Assembly: GCA_900772685.1 (NCBI GenBank)
Contig: CAAGRP010000041.1
Span: 1 to 8,315 of the forward strand
From: Lachnospiraceae bacterium
Lineage (GTDB): Bacteria > Bacillota > Clostridia > Lachnospirales > Lachnospiraceae
DNA length: 8,315 nt
Reading direction: 5' to 3'
Shown here: piece after piece, positions 1-6,859 of the stretch
Position numbering within the stretch: position 1 is the first letter of the stretch
Layout of the letters: the number at the start of each line of letters is the position of its first letter
Notes under the pieces: model-generated
Told to the model about the DNA's origin: nothing
The model's input: only the letters and a program-made list of their open reading frames with translations
Database searches by the model: none
Translations under genes and position numbers: made by a program

Positions 1-99
1 ACCCGGTAACAGAGCGCAGTTTCAGACCGACACAGCGTGAAGAAACCGTGAATTTTCAAAATAAACTTGAAAAAAACAGAATTAATGTTACTATTAGAA
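1..99 (+). pseudogene. rlmN: RlmN C-terminal-region fragment, in opposite orientation to the rest of rlmN
   Basis: Read on the plus strand from position 3, the codons give PVTERSFRPTQREE followed by VNFQNKLEKNRINVTIR, ending at 96-98. The preceding bases 1-2 (AC) fit the end of an Asn codon. This matches, from memory, the segment of RlmN just before the C-terminal (R)xxGxDIxAACGQL motif; B. subtilis RlmN has a similar NxVxER...NVTIR stretch. After 98 the frame reads NGSPVP, which is simply the antisense of the minus-strand GTGEP coding. The fragment is open at the window's left edge, so more of it probably lies outside. It lacks the terminal AACGQL segment with the catalytic methyl-carrying cysteine. 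Either it is the inverted middle and end of the same gene or it comes from a chimeric join. Identity as RlmN is confident; biological reality of the arrangement is uncertain. Confidence 0.82.
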
Positions 100-586
100 A
101 CGGCTCACCCGTTCCCATCACAACGATATTAGACACTCTTTCCCCTGTAAGCTTTCCTATCTTATAGATCTGCTCAAGCATTTCCGAGGCTTTCAGCGAT
201 CTGACCTTGCCTCCTATCGTAGAAGCACAGAATCTGCATCCCATTGCACATCCGACCTGAGATGATATACAGACCGAATTTCCGTGATGATACTTCATCC
301 ACACGCTTTCTATCACATTTCCGTCCTGAAGCATGAAAAGATATTTTCTTGTTCCGTCCTTTTTTGATACAAGGCAATCTTCTTCCCTAAGGACCGTTAT
401 CGGATATCTCTCCTTAAGAAGCAGCTTCAGCTTTTCCGGAATGTTTGTCATTTCATCATACGAGTCTGCGGTCTTCTCATGCAGCCACGAAAAAACCTGC
501 TTTGCCCTGAACGGTTTTTCACCGAGGCTTACAAAAAGCTCTTTGAGCTCATCCGCATACATGGATTTTATATCGGGTTCATTCAT
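56..586 (-). pseudogene. rlmN: RlmN dual-specificity 23S rRNA/tRNA adenine-C2 methyltransferase, N-terminal half only (broken)
   Basis: RlmN is a radical-SAM enzyme that methylates C2 of A2503 in 23S rRNA and A37 in some tRNAs. Residues 1-162 are typical: an N-terminal helical accessory domain (about 1-95), then the radical-SAM cluster motif C113-x3-C117-x2-C120 (CAMGCRFC) and the SAM-binding GTGEP at 158-162. After P162 the match stops. The remaining 14 residues (FLIVTLILFFSSLF) and the TGA at 56-58 are antisense of the inverted RlmN fragment at 1-99, so true homology covers only about 101-586. The family is about 345 residues long, so roughly half is lost, including the C-terminal catalytic cysteine; the product would be inactive. 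Start ATG at 586 has AAGGA about 9 nt upstream and overlaps the last base of the rsmB TAA, which indicates translational coupling. The reading frame is otherwise undamaged. Confidence 0.88.
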
Positions 587-1944
587 TATTTTTTATCCTT
601 TTTAAATACAGCAGCAAAAAATCCGTCGCACGGATTCTTTCCCGGGAGCAATTGTATATACCCTTTGACCGCTGTCGTTTCTTTGTATCCATCCGGCAGA
701 TTTTCCGATATATCTACAGGCTTGAAACTCTTGTTTTTGAGAATATATTCGACATTATCTTCATTTTCTTCTGTCGATATCGTGCATGTACTGTATATCA
801 GCTTTCCGCCCGGCTTTACATATCTTACTGCGTTGTCTATGATATTTTTCTGTATCTTTGCAAGCTCATGCTGTCTTTCCTTTGATGCCTTATATCTTAT
901 ATCGGGCTTACGTCCCATAACTCCATACCCGGTACACGGCACGTCGGCTATAACAAGGTCAAATCTTTCTTTGAACTCTTCGTCATACTCTTCGGCATTT
1001 TTTACAAGCGTGTCGATATTCTCAAAACCGCATCTTCTCGTATTTTCGTCTATGAGCCTTGTCTTTAAAATCGAAATATCGCACGCCGTTATATCGGAAT
1101 CCTTAGAAATCAAATCCGCCGCAAGCATACTCTTTCCGCCCGGCGCCGCGCACATATCGAGCACCTTCAGCTTTTTTCCCTTTATTCCGGCCGCCTCGAC
1201 CGCAAACATCGAGCTTATGTCCTGAACAACAAGGCTGCCGTTTTTAAACGCATCCAGCAGCACGATGTTGTCATATCCCGAAATATAATAAGCATATTTA
1301 AAGAACGGTGCTTTTTCGACTGTCACATTGTCATTTTCAAGGAGCTCTATCGCCTTTTGTCTTTCCTTCTTATCTCCTCTCAGCCTGACCGTTGTTCTGT
1401 TTTCGGTTTCGAACGCCGAAAAGATCTCCTCGGTCTGCTGTCTTCCGAAGCGGCAGGTGAATTCGGATGTCAGAAATTCCGGCATAGAATATTTAACGGA
1501 TATGTATTTTATCTCATCGTCTATCAGTTCTATATCCGCCTTCTCAGGATATCTGATAATATTTCTTAAAACTCCGTTGATAAAGCCCTTCAGATTCTTA
1601 AATCCCTTTTTCTGAGCAAGCCTTAAAGCCTCGCTGAGTGCCGCCCTGTCAGGGACCGACCTCATATATTTTATCTGATAGACCGACATCCTTATTATAT
1701 TTCTTATTACCGGCTTCATCCTTTTTGCCGCCATCTTAGAATAACAGTCTATGATATAGTCCAGCTGTATCTGCTTTTCGATCGTTCCTTCGGTAAGACG
1801 GGCATAAAATGCTCTATTGCTTTTAGGAAGGAATGCGTATTTTTCAAGCACGGCATTTATAAGCTCGCCGGCCTTACTGTTATTTTTTTCATATTCAAGA
1901 AGCGTTTCCAAAGAAAGCAATCTTAAATCTTCACTGTTGTCCAA
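586..1944 (-). CDS. rsmB: RsmB, 16S rRNA (cytosine-C5) methyltransferase
   Basis: This cytoplasmic SAM-dependent enzyme makes m5C967 (E. coli numbering) in 16S rRNA. The 452 residues match the usual length. Residues 1 to about 135 form the NusB-like RNA-binding domain; the Rossmann methyltransferase domain follows. Motifs seen: QDISSM at 241-246; SAM-binding VLDMCAAPGGKS at 261-272; VIADVPCTGYG at 331-341 with the product-release Cys337; YSTCT at 384-388 with the nucleophilic Cys387; and the C-terminal LLPGKNPCDGFFAAVF. All catalytic residues are present. The start is TTG at 1944, chosen because GGGAGG lies 6 nt upstream and the protein begins where the family does. It follows fmt by 28 nt and its TAA overlaps the rlmN ATG by one base, so it is co-transcribed with both. 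In many Lachnospiraceae I recall a zinc-metallopeptidase gene between fmt and rsmB; none is present here. Confidence 0.96.
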   Translation of the reverse strand: MDNSEDLRLLSLETLLEYEKNNSKAGELINAVLEKYAFLPKSNRAFYARLTEGTIEKQIQLDYIIDCYSKMAAKRMKPVIRNIIRMSVYQIKYMRSVPDRAALSEALRLAQKKGFKNLKGFINGVLRNIIRYPEKADIELIDDEIKYISVKYSMPEFLTSEFTCRFGRQQTEEIFSAFETENRTTVRLRGDKKERQKAIELLENDNVTVEKAPFFKYAYYISGYDNIVLLDAFKNGSLVVQDISSMFAVEAAGIKGKKLKVLDMCAAPGGKSMLAADLISKDSDITACDISILKTRLIDENTRRCGFENIDTLVKNAEEYDEEFKERFDLVIADVPCTGYGVMGRKPDIRYKASKERQHELAKIQKNIIDNAVRYVKPGGKLIYSTCTISTEENEDNVEYILKNKSFKPVDISENLPDGYKETTAVKGYIQLLPGKNPCDGFFAAVFKKDKK

Positions 1945-1950
1945 GATATT

Positions 1951-1956
1951 CCTCCC
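1951..1956 (-). promoter_or_regulatory. Ribosome binding site that fixes the TTG start of rsmB
   Basis: The minus strand reads GGGAGG, then six bases (AATATC), then TTG at 1944-1942. This near-perfect Shine-Dalgarno match at ideal spacing is what supports the rare TTG start; the next in-frame ATG is far downstream, inside the NusB-like domain. Confidence 0.8.
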
Positions 1957-1972
1957 TTACCTGCTTACTGCT

Positions 1973-2908
1973 TCAGTCACCGAAGCACATTCCGGCTTCC
2001 CATCTGCTTCCTCTTAAGAATTCATCGAATCTCATTCTCTTCTTTCCCTGGAGCTGAAGCTCATTGATGCCAAGCTGCCCTTCTCCTGTCTGTATGATAA
2101 GTCCGTTTTTATCGGCCTTAACAACAGTTCCCGGCTTCGAAGCATCATTTTCATTTGTTACATCGGCATCCCATATCTTTACCGTATGCCCGTTCATATC
2201 AGAATAAGCTCCCGGCCATGAATTCATGCCCCTTATTATACGTTCTATTTTCTCTGCCGGCTCATTCCAGTCTACCCTGCCGTCGGCCTTTGTAATCATC
2301 CTTGCATAGGCAGTCGTGCTTTCCTTCGGCTGCGGTACCGGATGTATATCTCCCTTTTCTATCCTGTCAAGTGTCTCAACAAGAGTATCCGCACCAAGAA
2401 CCGAAAGTTTCCCGAACAAGGAATCCGATGTTTCCTTTTTATCAAGGGGAATCTCCGCCTCTGCGATGATGTCTCCTGTATCAAGACCCTCATCCATCTG
2501 CATTATGCAGACTCCCGACTTTTCCTCTCCGTCTATTACAGCCCACTGTATCGGTGCTGCTCCCCTGTATTTCGGAAGAAGCGATGCATGCACGTTTATG
2601 CATCCGTATTTCGGGAGCTCAAGGATATCCTTAGGTATTATCCTTCCGTATGCTGCAACAACAAATACATCCGCATCATATTTTTTCAGCTCCTCGTAGG
2701 TTTCTTTGGTTCTGACCTTTTCCGGCTGAAAAACAGGTAACCCCTCTTCAAGTGCCAGTTTCTTAACGTCAGATGGCTGAAGCTCCCTGCTCCTGCCCTT
2801 AGGTTTATCCGGCTGAGTGACCACAAGGCTCACTCTGTGTCTGCTTTCCGTTATCTTCTTTAATACAGACGCCGCAAAATCCGGCGTTCCCATAAAGATT
2901 ATATTCAA
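1973..2908 (-). CDS. fmt: Fmt, methionyl-tRNA formyltransferase
   Basis: The enzyme transfers a formyl group from 10-formyl-tetrahydrofolate to the amino group of Met-tRNAfMet for translation initiation. The 311-residue protein starts with the typical MNIIFMGTPDFA strand. The catalytic Asn105 and His107 lie in GCINVHASLLPKYRGAAPIQW, and the catalytic Asp143 in MDEGLDTGDI. The C-terminal tRNA-binding barrel runs from about residue 205 (ADGRVDW...) to the end, with RGMNSWPGAY as a family landmark. Start is TTG at 2908, not ATG: the next in-frame Met (residue 6) would remove the first beta-strand of the Rossmann fold. The TTG overlaps the def stop in the four bases TTGA, so fmt is translationally coupled to def, the gene whose product later removes the formyl group. 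No missing residues or frameshift seen. Confidence 0.97.
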   Translation of the reverse strand: MNIIFMGTPDFAASVLKKITESRHRVSLVVTQPDKPKGRSRELQPSDVKKLALEEGLPVFQPEKVRTKETYEELKKYDADVFVVAAYGRIIPKDILELPKYGCINVHASLLPKYRGAAPIQWAVIDGEEKSGVCIMQMDEGLDTGDIIAEAEIPLDKKETSDSLFGKLSVLGADTLVETLDRIEKGDIHPVPQPKESTTAYARMITKADGRVDWNEPAEKIERIIRGMNSWPGAYSDMNGHTVKIWDADVTNENDASKPGTVVKADKNGLIIQTGEGQLGINELQLQGKKRMRFDEFLRGSRWEAGMCFGD

Positions 2909-3402
2909 GCCTGCTCCTCCTCTTCCTCCTGCATATCGGCGTTGTCCCTGAGTTCTCCTTCAACTAAAGAAACATAGAGCTTTCCGTCCAGATGGTCACA
3001 TTCATGACAAATGGCTCTCGCAAGGAGTCCTGCTCCCTCAAGGACATATTCCTCCATATTTTCGTTAAGAGCCTTTACCTTTACCCTCATCGGACGTGTA
3101 ACATCTCCGTTCTTTCCGGGAACCGAAAGACAACCCTCAGCTCCAGTCTGCTCCCCTTCGGTATATATGATCTCCGGATTGATGAGCACATGCGGATCGG
3201 CCTCCTCAAGTCCTGTATCGATAACCACTATTCTTTTTAATATTCCGACCTGCGGTGCCGCAAGTCCGACTCCCATATTTTCATACATGGTATCAAACAT
3301 GTCCTCTATAAGAGTGATAGTCTTTTCATCCATTTTCACTACAGGACGACATTTTTTTGTAAGTACCGCATCACCTATGCATCTGATATTTCTAAGTGCC
3401 AT
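2905..3402 (-). CDS. def: Def, peptide deformylase
   Basis: This metalloenzyme removes the N-formyl group from nascent proteins as they leave the ribosome. All three signature motifs are present in the 165-residue protein: motif 1 GVGLAAPQVG at 44-53; motif 2 EGCLS at 89-93 with metal ligand Cys91; motif 3 HECDH at 133-137, with both metal-binding histidines and the catalytic Glu134. The length and the LDGKLYV segment after motif 3 are usual. The C-terminus is unusually acidic (QEEEEEQA), and its GAG-rich codons form the ribosome binding site of fmt. Start ATG at 3402 has GAGGAGG only 4 nt upstream, overlapping the priA stop codon. It sits 10 nt after priA and overlaps fmt by 4 nt. Conventional priA-def-fmt order. 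Confidence 0.97.
   Translation of the reverse strand: MALRNIRCIGDAVLTKKCRPVVKMDEKTITLIEDMFDTMYENMGVGLAAPQVGILKRIVVIDTGLEEADPHVLINPEIIYTEGEQTGAEGCLSVPGKNGDVTRPMRVKVKALNENMEEYVLEGAGLLARAICHECDHLDGKLYVSLVEGELRDNADMQEEEEEQA
2914..2920 (-). promoter_or_regulatory. Ribosome binding site for fmt, embedded in the acidic tail codons of def
   Basis: The minus strand reads GGAGGAG with 7 nt between GGAGG and the TTG start of fmt. These bases are part of the consecutive glutamate codons (GAG/GAA) at the C-terminus of Def, so the coding of the acidic tail and the initiation signal for the next gene share the same DNA. Confidence 0.75.
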
Positions 3403-3412
3403 TTTTCCTCCT

Positions 3413-5641
3413 CTAATCGTTCAGCGCGAACTGTATTCCGATCCCGTTGAACCCTCTGTTTATAGAAATGTATTTTTCAATATATCGACGCAGTCTGATC
3501 ATTTCATTTACGTCTCCGTTTTTTATATATATAACGCCGCGGTATCTGTCCTGAAGCTTTGTTATAAACTCGCTTACAGGCCCGAGTATCACCGTGTTAT
3601 CCGCCTTGATCTTTTCAACATAGCCCTTAACGTGCTCCAGCGCATTAAGCAGTTCATTTTCATCCTCGCCGGTTCCGTGAATCGTTAACAGACAGCTTAC
3701 GGGAGGATACGCCATTATCCTTCTGTTGTCAATCTCTTCTTTATAAAATGCCTCATAATCCTGCTCCTTTGCATCTGTGATCGCATAATGTTCGGGATTA
3801 TAGGTCTGTATCACCGCAAGTCCGTCCGCCTCGCCTCTTCCGGCTCTTCCCGCCGCCTGGACAAGAAGCTGAAATGTCGTCTCTGCCGCTCTGTAATCTC
3901 CCGCATAAAGCGATGTATCTGCCGCGATCGCGCCTACAAGTGTGACATTTTTAAAATCATGACCCTTAACTATCATCTGAGTACCGATAAGGATGTCCGC
4001 CTTTCCCTCGGCAAAGCTCCTGAGTATATCCTCATGACTTTCTTTTCCCGTAGTGGTATCCTTATCCATCCTAAGGATCCGTGCATCCGAAAATCTCTTT
4101 TTTACTATATCCTCAAGCTTCTGTGTTCCCATTCTGAAGCTTCCTATATAAGGCGAGCCGCATTTGGGGCAAAGCTTTATCATCGGCTGTTCATATCCGC
4201 AGTAATGACACATAAGCTTTCCGTTCTTATGCAATGTAAGCGAAACATCACAGTGCGGACATTTTACCACGTTTCCGCATGATCTGCATGTGAAAAATCC
4301 CGTATAACCCCTTCTGTTCAGAAACAGCATGCACTGCTCATTTCTCTTAAGACGTTTTTCTATCTCTCCCTCAAGAAATTCACTGAGCACGGATCTTCTT
4401 CCCTCCGCAAGCTCCTTTCGCATATCGACGATCTCGACCTTTGGCATTTTGGCACCCGCAAACCGTTCATCAAGCTCCAAAAGCTTATACTGTCCCGTAT
4501 CGCAGCGATATCTGGACTCGAGCGAAGGTGTCGCCGAGCCAAAGAGTACATTTGCATTTTCAAGCTCTGCTCTTTTAAGTGCCACCTCTCTTGCATTATA
4601 TCTCGGTGATTTCTCACTTTGATACGAGGTGTCATGCTCCTCGTCCACGATTATTATACCGGTATCCTCAAACGGAACGAAAAGAGCCGATCTGGGTCCT
4701 ATAACAAGAGAGACTTCCTTTTTTCTTACACGCTCGATGAGATCTGATTTTTCTCCGTCCGAAAGCTTCGAATGGAGCACTGCCGTACTTTCTCCAAAGC
4801 ATGCATAAAACCTCGAAACCGTCTGCCACGTAAGCGATATTTCGGGTATCAGCAATATCGCCTGCTGTCCCTTTTCAAGCACATCCTTTATAAGGTGCAT
4901 ATATACCAGCGTTTTTCCGCTTCCTGTTATCCCCCTAAGAAGCACCGGCCTTGGACTGTCACCCGCAAACTCTTTTGTTATCTCTTCATATACCTTTTTC
5001 TGGTTCTCCTGCAGTTCCGATATTTCGTAATGCTTTCCCCTGACATCTTTGGGGATAGCCGTCCTGTACACATCCTTAGAGCTTATCTTAATTATGCCGT
5101 CTTTTTCAAAATTTCCGATAAAAGCGGCATTCAGCTTTAATTTTTTTACGGCAAGCTCCCACGGAAGCTTTTCTTTTTCAATAAGTGCTCCGATAAACCG
5201 TGCCTTGGCACTGTAATGCTTCCTTTCATACTCATCGGCAAGCTTTATAAGCTCCTCTCTTTTTACCGCGGGAAATATCGTGCGTTCCTCTTTTACGGCC
5301 TTCTTAAGCCTGACCGGGAGGACCGCCTTAAGTGCATTTATAAATGATGACCCGTACGTCAGCTTTATCCACGCCGCCAGTCTTACGAGCTTTTCCTCGG
5401 GCGTGACCTCATCATCACAGCAGCCGCATATCTCTTTTATCCTACAGGCATCTATCTTCGGTTCTTCACTTACGGATATTACATATCCTTTTTCTATCCT
5501 GCTCCCCATTCCGAACGGAATGCTTACCCTGCTGCCCTCACGTATCCTTTCCGTAAGGCTTTCAGGGATCTTATACTGAAATGTCTTATCAAGTTTTCCT
5601 GCCGAAATATCTATTATTATATCTGCGTACAGCTGCTTCAT
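3413..5641 (-). CDS. priA: PriA, primosomal replication-restart helicase
   Basis: PriA is a 3'-to-5' superfamily 2 DNA helicase that recognises stalled forks and D-loops and loads the replicative helicase. The 742 residues match the family. In order: N-terminal 3'-end-binding domain (about 1-105) and winged-helix region; helicase core with Walker A GITGSGKT at 237-244, DEEH at 333-336 and FGSATPS at about 367-373; a zinc-binding insert with eight cysteines (C452, C455, C461, C464, C478, C481, C491, C494) in four CxxC pairs; then GTQMIVKGHDF at about 553-563 and QAAGRAGR at 595-602; and the C-terminal domain. Every key motif is intact. Start ATG at 5641 has AAAGGA about 7 nt upstream. It lies 30 nt after the flavodoxin-ferredoxin gene and 10 nt before def, so it is likely transcribed with both. 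Confidence 0.97.
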   Translation of the reverse strand: MKQLYADIIIDISAGKLDKTFQYKIPESLTERIREGSRVSIPFGMGSRIEKGYVISVSEEPKIDACRIKEICGCCDDEVTPEEKLVRLAAWIKLTYGSSFINALKAVLPVRLKKAVKEERTIFPAVKREELIKLADEYERKHYSAKARFIGALIEKEKLPWELAVKKLKLNAAFIGNFEKDGIIKISSKDVYRTAIPKDVRGKHYEISELQENQKKVYEEITKEFAGDSPRPVLLRGITGSGKTLVYMHLIKDVLEKGQQAILLIPEISLTWQTVSRFYACFGESTAVLHSKLSDGEKSDLIERVRKKEVSLVIGPRSALFVPFEDTGIIIVDEEHDTSYQSEKSPRYNAREVALKRAELENANVLFGSATPSLESRYRCDTGQYKLLELDERFAGAKMPKVEIVDMRKELAEGRRSVLSEFLEGEIEKRLKRNEQCMLFLNRRGYTGFFTCRSCGNVVKCPHCDVSLTLHKNGKLMCHYCGYEQPMIKLCPKCGSPYIGSFRMGTQKLEDIVKKRFSDARILRMDKDTTTGKESHEDILRSFAEGKADILIGTQMIVKGHDFKNVTLVGAIAADTSLYAGDYRAAETTFQLLVQAAGRAGRGEADGLAVIQTYNPEHYAITDAKEQDYEAFYKEEIDNRRIMAYPPVSCLLTIHGTGEDENELLNALEHVKGYVEKIKADNTVILGPVSEFITKLQDRYRGVIYIKNGDVNEMIRLRRYIEKYISINRGFNGIGIQFALND

Positions 5642-5671
5642 TTATCGTTCCTTTATACCTTGTCTGCCTGA

Positions 5672-6490
5672 TCACAGAAAAATATCGTTATCCGCTCTTC
5701 TTTCATATCCGAGCTCAAGCTCGGTCCTGTGATATATGTATCCCGGATCCGTGTAATATCTGGCATGCTTCGGACATTTCTTTTCGCATGCCCCGCACTT
5801 AATGCATATACCCTTATAGCTGAAAACATCCTCCGGATCGATAGAACCCATCGGACACACTTCGGCACATATGCCGCATTTGTCACAAAGCTCCTTATTT
5901 ATCTCGGGCTTTACCTTTAAAATATTTACGGGATTGCCCTTTCTGTCCCTTGGCTGGTAATACGGCCTTACCGGCTCCTCGCCTTTTACGGCAACAGGAC
6001 TCATAAATGTTCCTTCTGATATTTTTTTATAAATATCGTCGGCAAAGCCTATCGCCTCTTTTATATCATCCGCATCGGGTCTTCCCTCCGCAAGTATTTT
6101 TGAAAATGAATGCTCTCCGACGAAGGCGCCTGCCGCGATCGTCTTAAAACCGTGAGTCTCAAGTATGTCTCGAAGCTCAATGAGCGAATCATCATAATTC
6201 CTGTTTCCGAAAAGCACGACAGGGACCGCAAGCGCTCCGTTTCCTGTTATAGTATCAAGATATTTTAAAAGCACGTTCGGAACACGTCCCGCATATGTAG
6301 GCGTACCGAATATCACAAGCTCCTCGCCTGTAAATTCAGGAAAGCCCTCTCTGTTTTCCTTAAGCGTAAAATCATATGTGTTCTTTTCGCATCCTGCTCT
6401 TTTTGCGATCTCATACGCAATTGTTTCACATATCTTTTTTGTTGTTCCGGTGGCACTGAAGTACATCGCCGTTATCTTCTTTATACTCAT
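5672..6490 (-). CDS. Flavodoxin-like / two-[4Fe-4S] ferredoxin fusion protein (EFR1-type)
   Basis: Residues 1 to about 155 form a flavodoxin-like domain: the FMN phosphate-binding loop is SATGTTK at 12-18, and FGTPTYAGRVPN (61-72) and FGNRNYDD (94-101) flank the flavin site. Residues about 198-245 hold two 4Fe-4S motifs of the CxxCxxCxxxC type: C202, C205, C208, C212 and C229, C232, C235, C239; a Pro follows the last Cys of each. This architecture is called EFR1-family ferredoxin in databases, and its partner and substrate are generally unknown. It probably acts as a cytoplasmic electron-transfer protein in an anaerobe; that is inference. There is no signal peptide or membrane segment. Start ATG at 6490 is preceded by GGGAG about 8 nt upstream. 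A candidate promoter lies just upstream, so this may be the first gene of the priA operon, though no functional link to the downstream genes is evident. Confidence 0.9.
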   Translation of the reverse strand: MSIKKITAMYFSATGTTKKICETIAYEIAKRAGCEKNTYDFTLKENREGFPEFTGEELVIFGTPTYAGRVPNVLLKYLDTITGNGALAVPVVLFGNRNYDDSLIELRDILETHGFKTIAAGAFVGEHSFSKILAEGRPDADDIKEAIGFADDIYKKISEGTFMSPVAVKGEEPVRPYYQPRDRKGNPVNILKVKPEINKELCDKCGICAEVCPMGSIDPEDVFSYKGICIKCGACEKKCPKHARYYTDPGYIYHRTELELGYERRADNDIFL

Positions 6491-6522
6491 CTTTCTCTCT
6501 CCCGTGCATTGCCGCCGCAGAC

Positions 6523-6528
6523 ATTATA
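6523..6528 (-). promoter_or_regulatory. Candidate -10 box for the flavodoxin-ferredoxin gene (and perhaps the priA operon)
   Basis: The minus strand carries a perfect TATAAT 32 nt upstream of the ATG at 6490, which would give a 5' leader of about 25 nt. At 16-18 nt further upstream there is no good TTGACA-like hexamer, so the call rests on the -10 match and position only. Confidence 0.35.
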
Positions 6529-6606
6529 TCCCATGTGTTATCTGCCGCTTTCCGACTATCAGCGTATCACATTTTTTTTCCTTAAACAATACGCGCCTAT
6601 ACAAAC

Positions 6607-6638
6607 GTTAAGACCGATGCTTTCGCATCGGTCTTAGC
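6607..6638 (-). terminator. Strong hairpin, probable terminator or leader structure
   Basis: Positions 6609-6620 and 6625-6636 form a 12-bp perfect inverted repeat (TAAGACCGATGC and its complement) with a four-base loop; a wobble and a G-C pair extend it to 6607/6638. On the minus strand the loop is GAAA, a stable GNRA tetraloop. The following minus-strand sequence, ACGTTTGTAT, is only mildly T-rich; on the plus strand it is followed by AGCTTCATTTT. It lies about 220 nt after the membrane-protein stop and about 115 nt before the flavodoxin start. Termination of readthrough from upstream is the simplest role; the weak U-tract keeps confidence moderate. Confidence 0.5.
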
Positions 6639-6859
6639 TTCATTTTAGAGGGGGGTTAATCTATATAAATTGGAATTGTTTTTAGGCGAAAGCAAATGGA
6701 AATAATATCCTTTGTCTATTACAACCATCGCTCTCTGTTTATGTTTAGTATTGTATAGGTCAATTGTGAACCCAATATGTGCACAAACGAAATTAATGCT
6801 AAAAACAATAAACAAATTATAAAGTATTCATTCTCTCCTCATAAAAATCATATTCCGTC

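Larger units (their letters stand above)
6491..6859. other. Intergenic region of 369 bp
   Basis: No coding sequence is supported here. It holds, from the flavodoxin side, a candidate -10 box (6523-6528), the hairpin at 6607-6638, a G run on the plus strand at about 6648-6656, and AT-rich sequence up to the membrane-protein stop. A minus-strand ATG preceded by AGGAGAG near 6830 opens only a four-codon frame. No tRNA, known riboswitch or insertion-sequence end was recognised. Confidence 0.6.

Noticed and set aside
56..100. Novel hydrophobic tail (FLIVTLILFFSSLF) on RlmN, or an insertion-sequence end interrupting rlmN
   Set aside because: The same bases on the plus strand encode a good RlmN C-terminal-region segment, so the tail is just antisense translation. 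No terminal repeat or transposase is visible.
479..1225. Plus-strand open frame of 248 codons
   Set aside because: It is antisense to the well-supported rsmB and rlmN, has low-complexity Ser/Phe/Ile-rich content and no recognisable domain.
3011..3688. Plus-strand open frame of 225 codons
   Set aside because: It runs antisense across def and the end of priA, both with all family motifs. No domain is recognisable in it.
6816..6821. Second minus-strand TATAAT, downstream of the membrane-protein gene
   Set aside because: The matching -35 position holds TTATGA, a poor match, and it is nearly 330 nt from the next start with a hairpin in between. It is in AT-rich sequence where such matches are expected.
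6822..6836. Minus-strand AGGAGAG followed by ATG, suggesting a small ORF or leader peptide
   Set aside because: The frame stops after four codons (MNTL).
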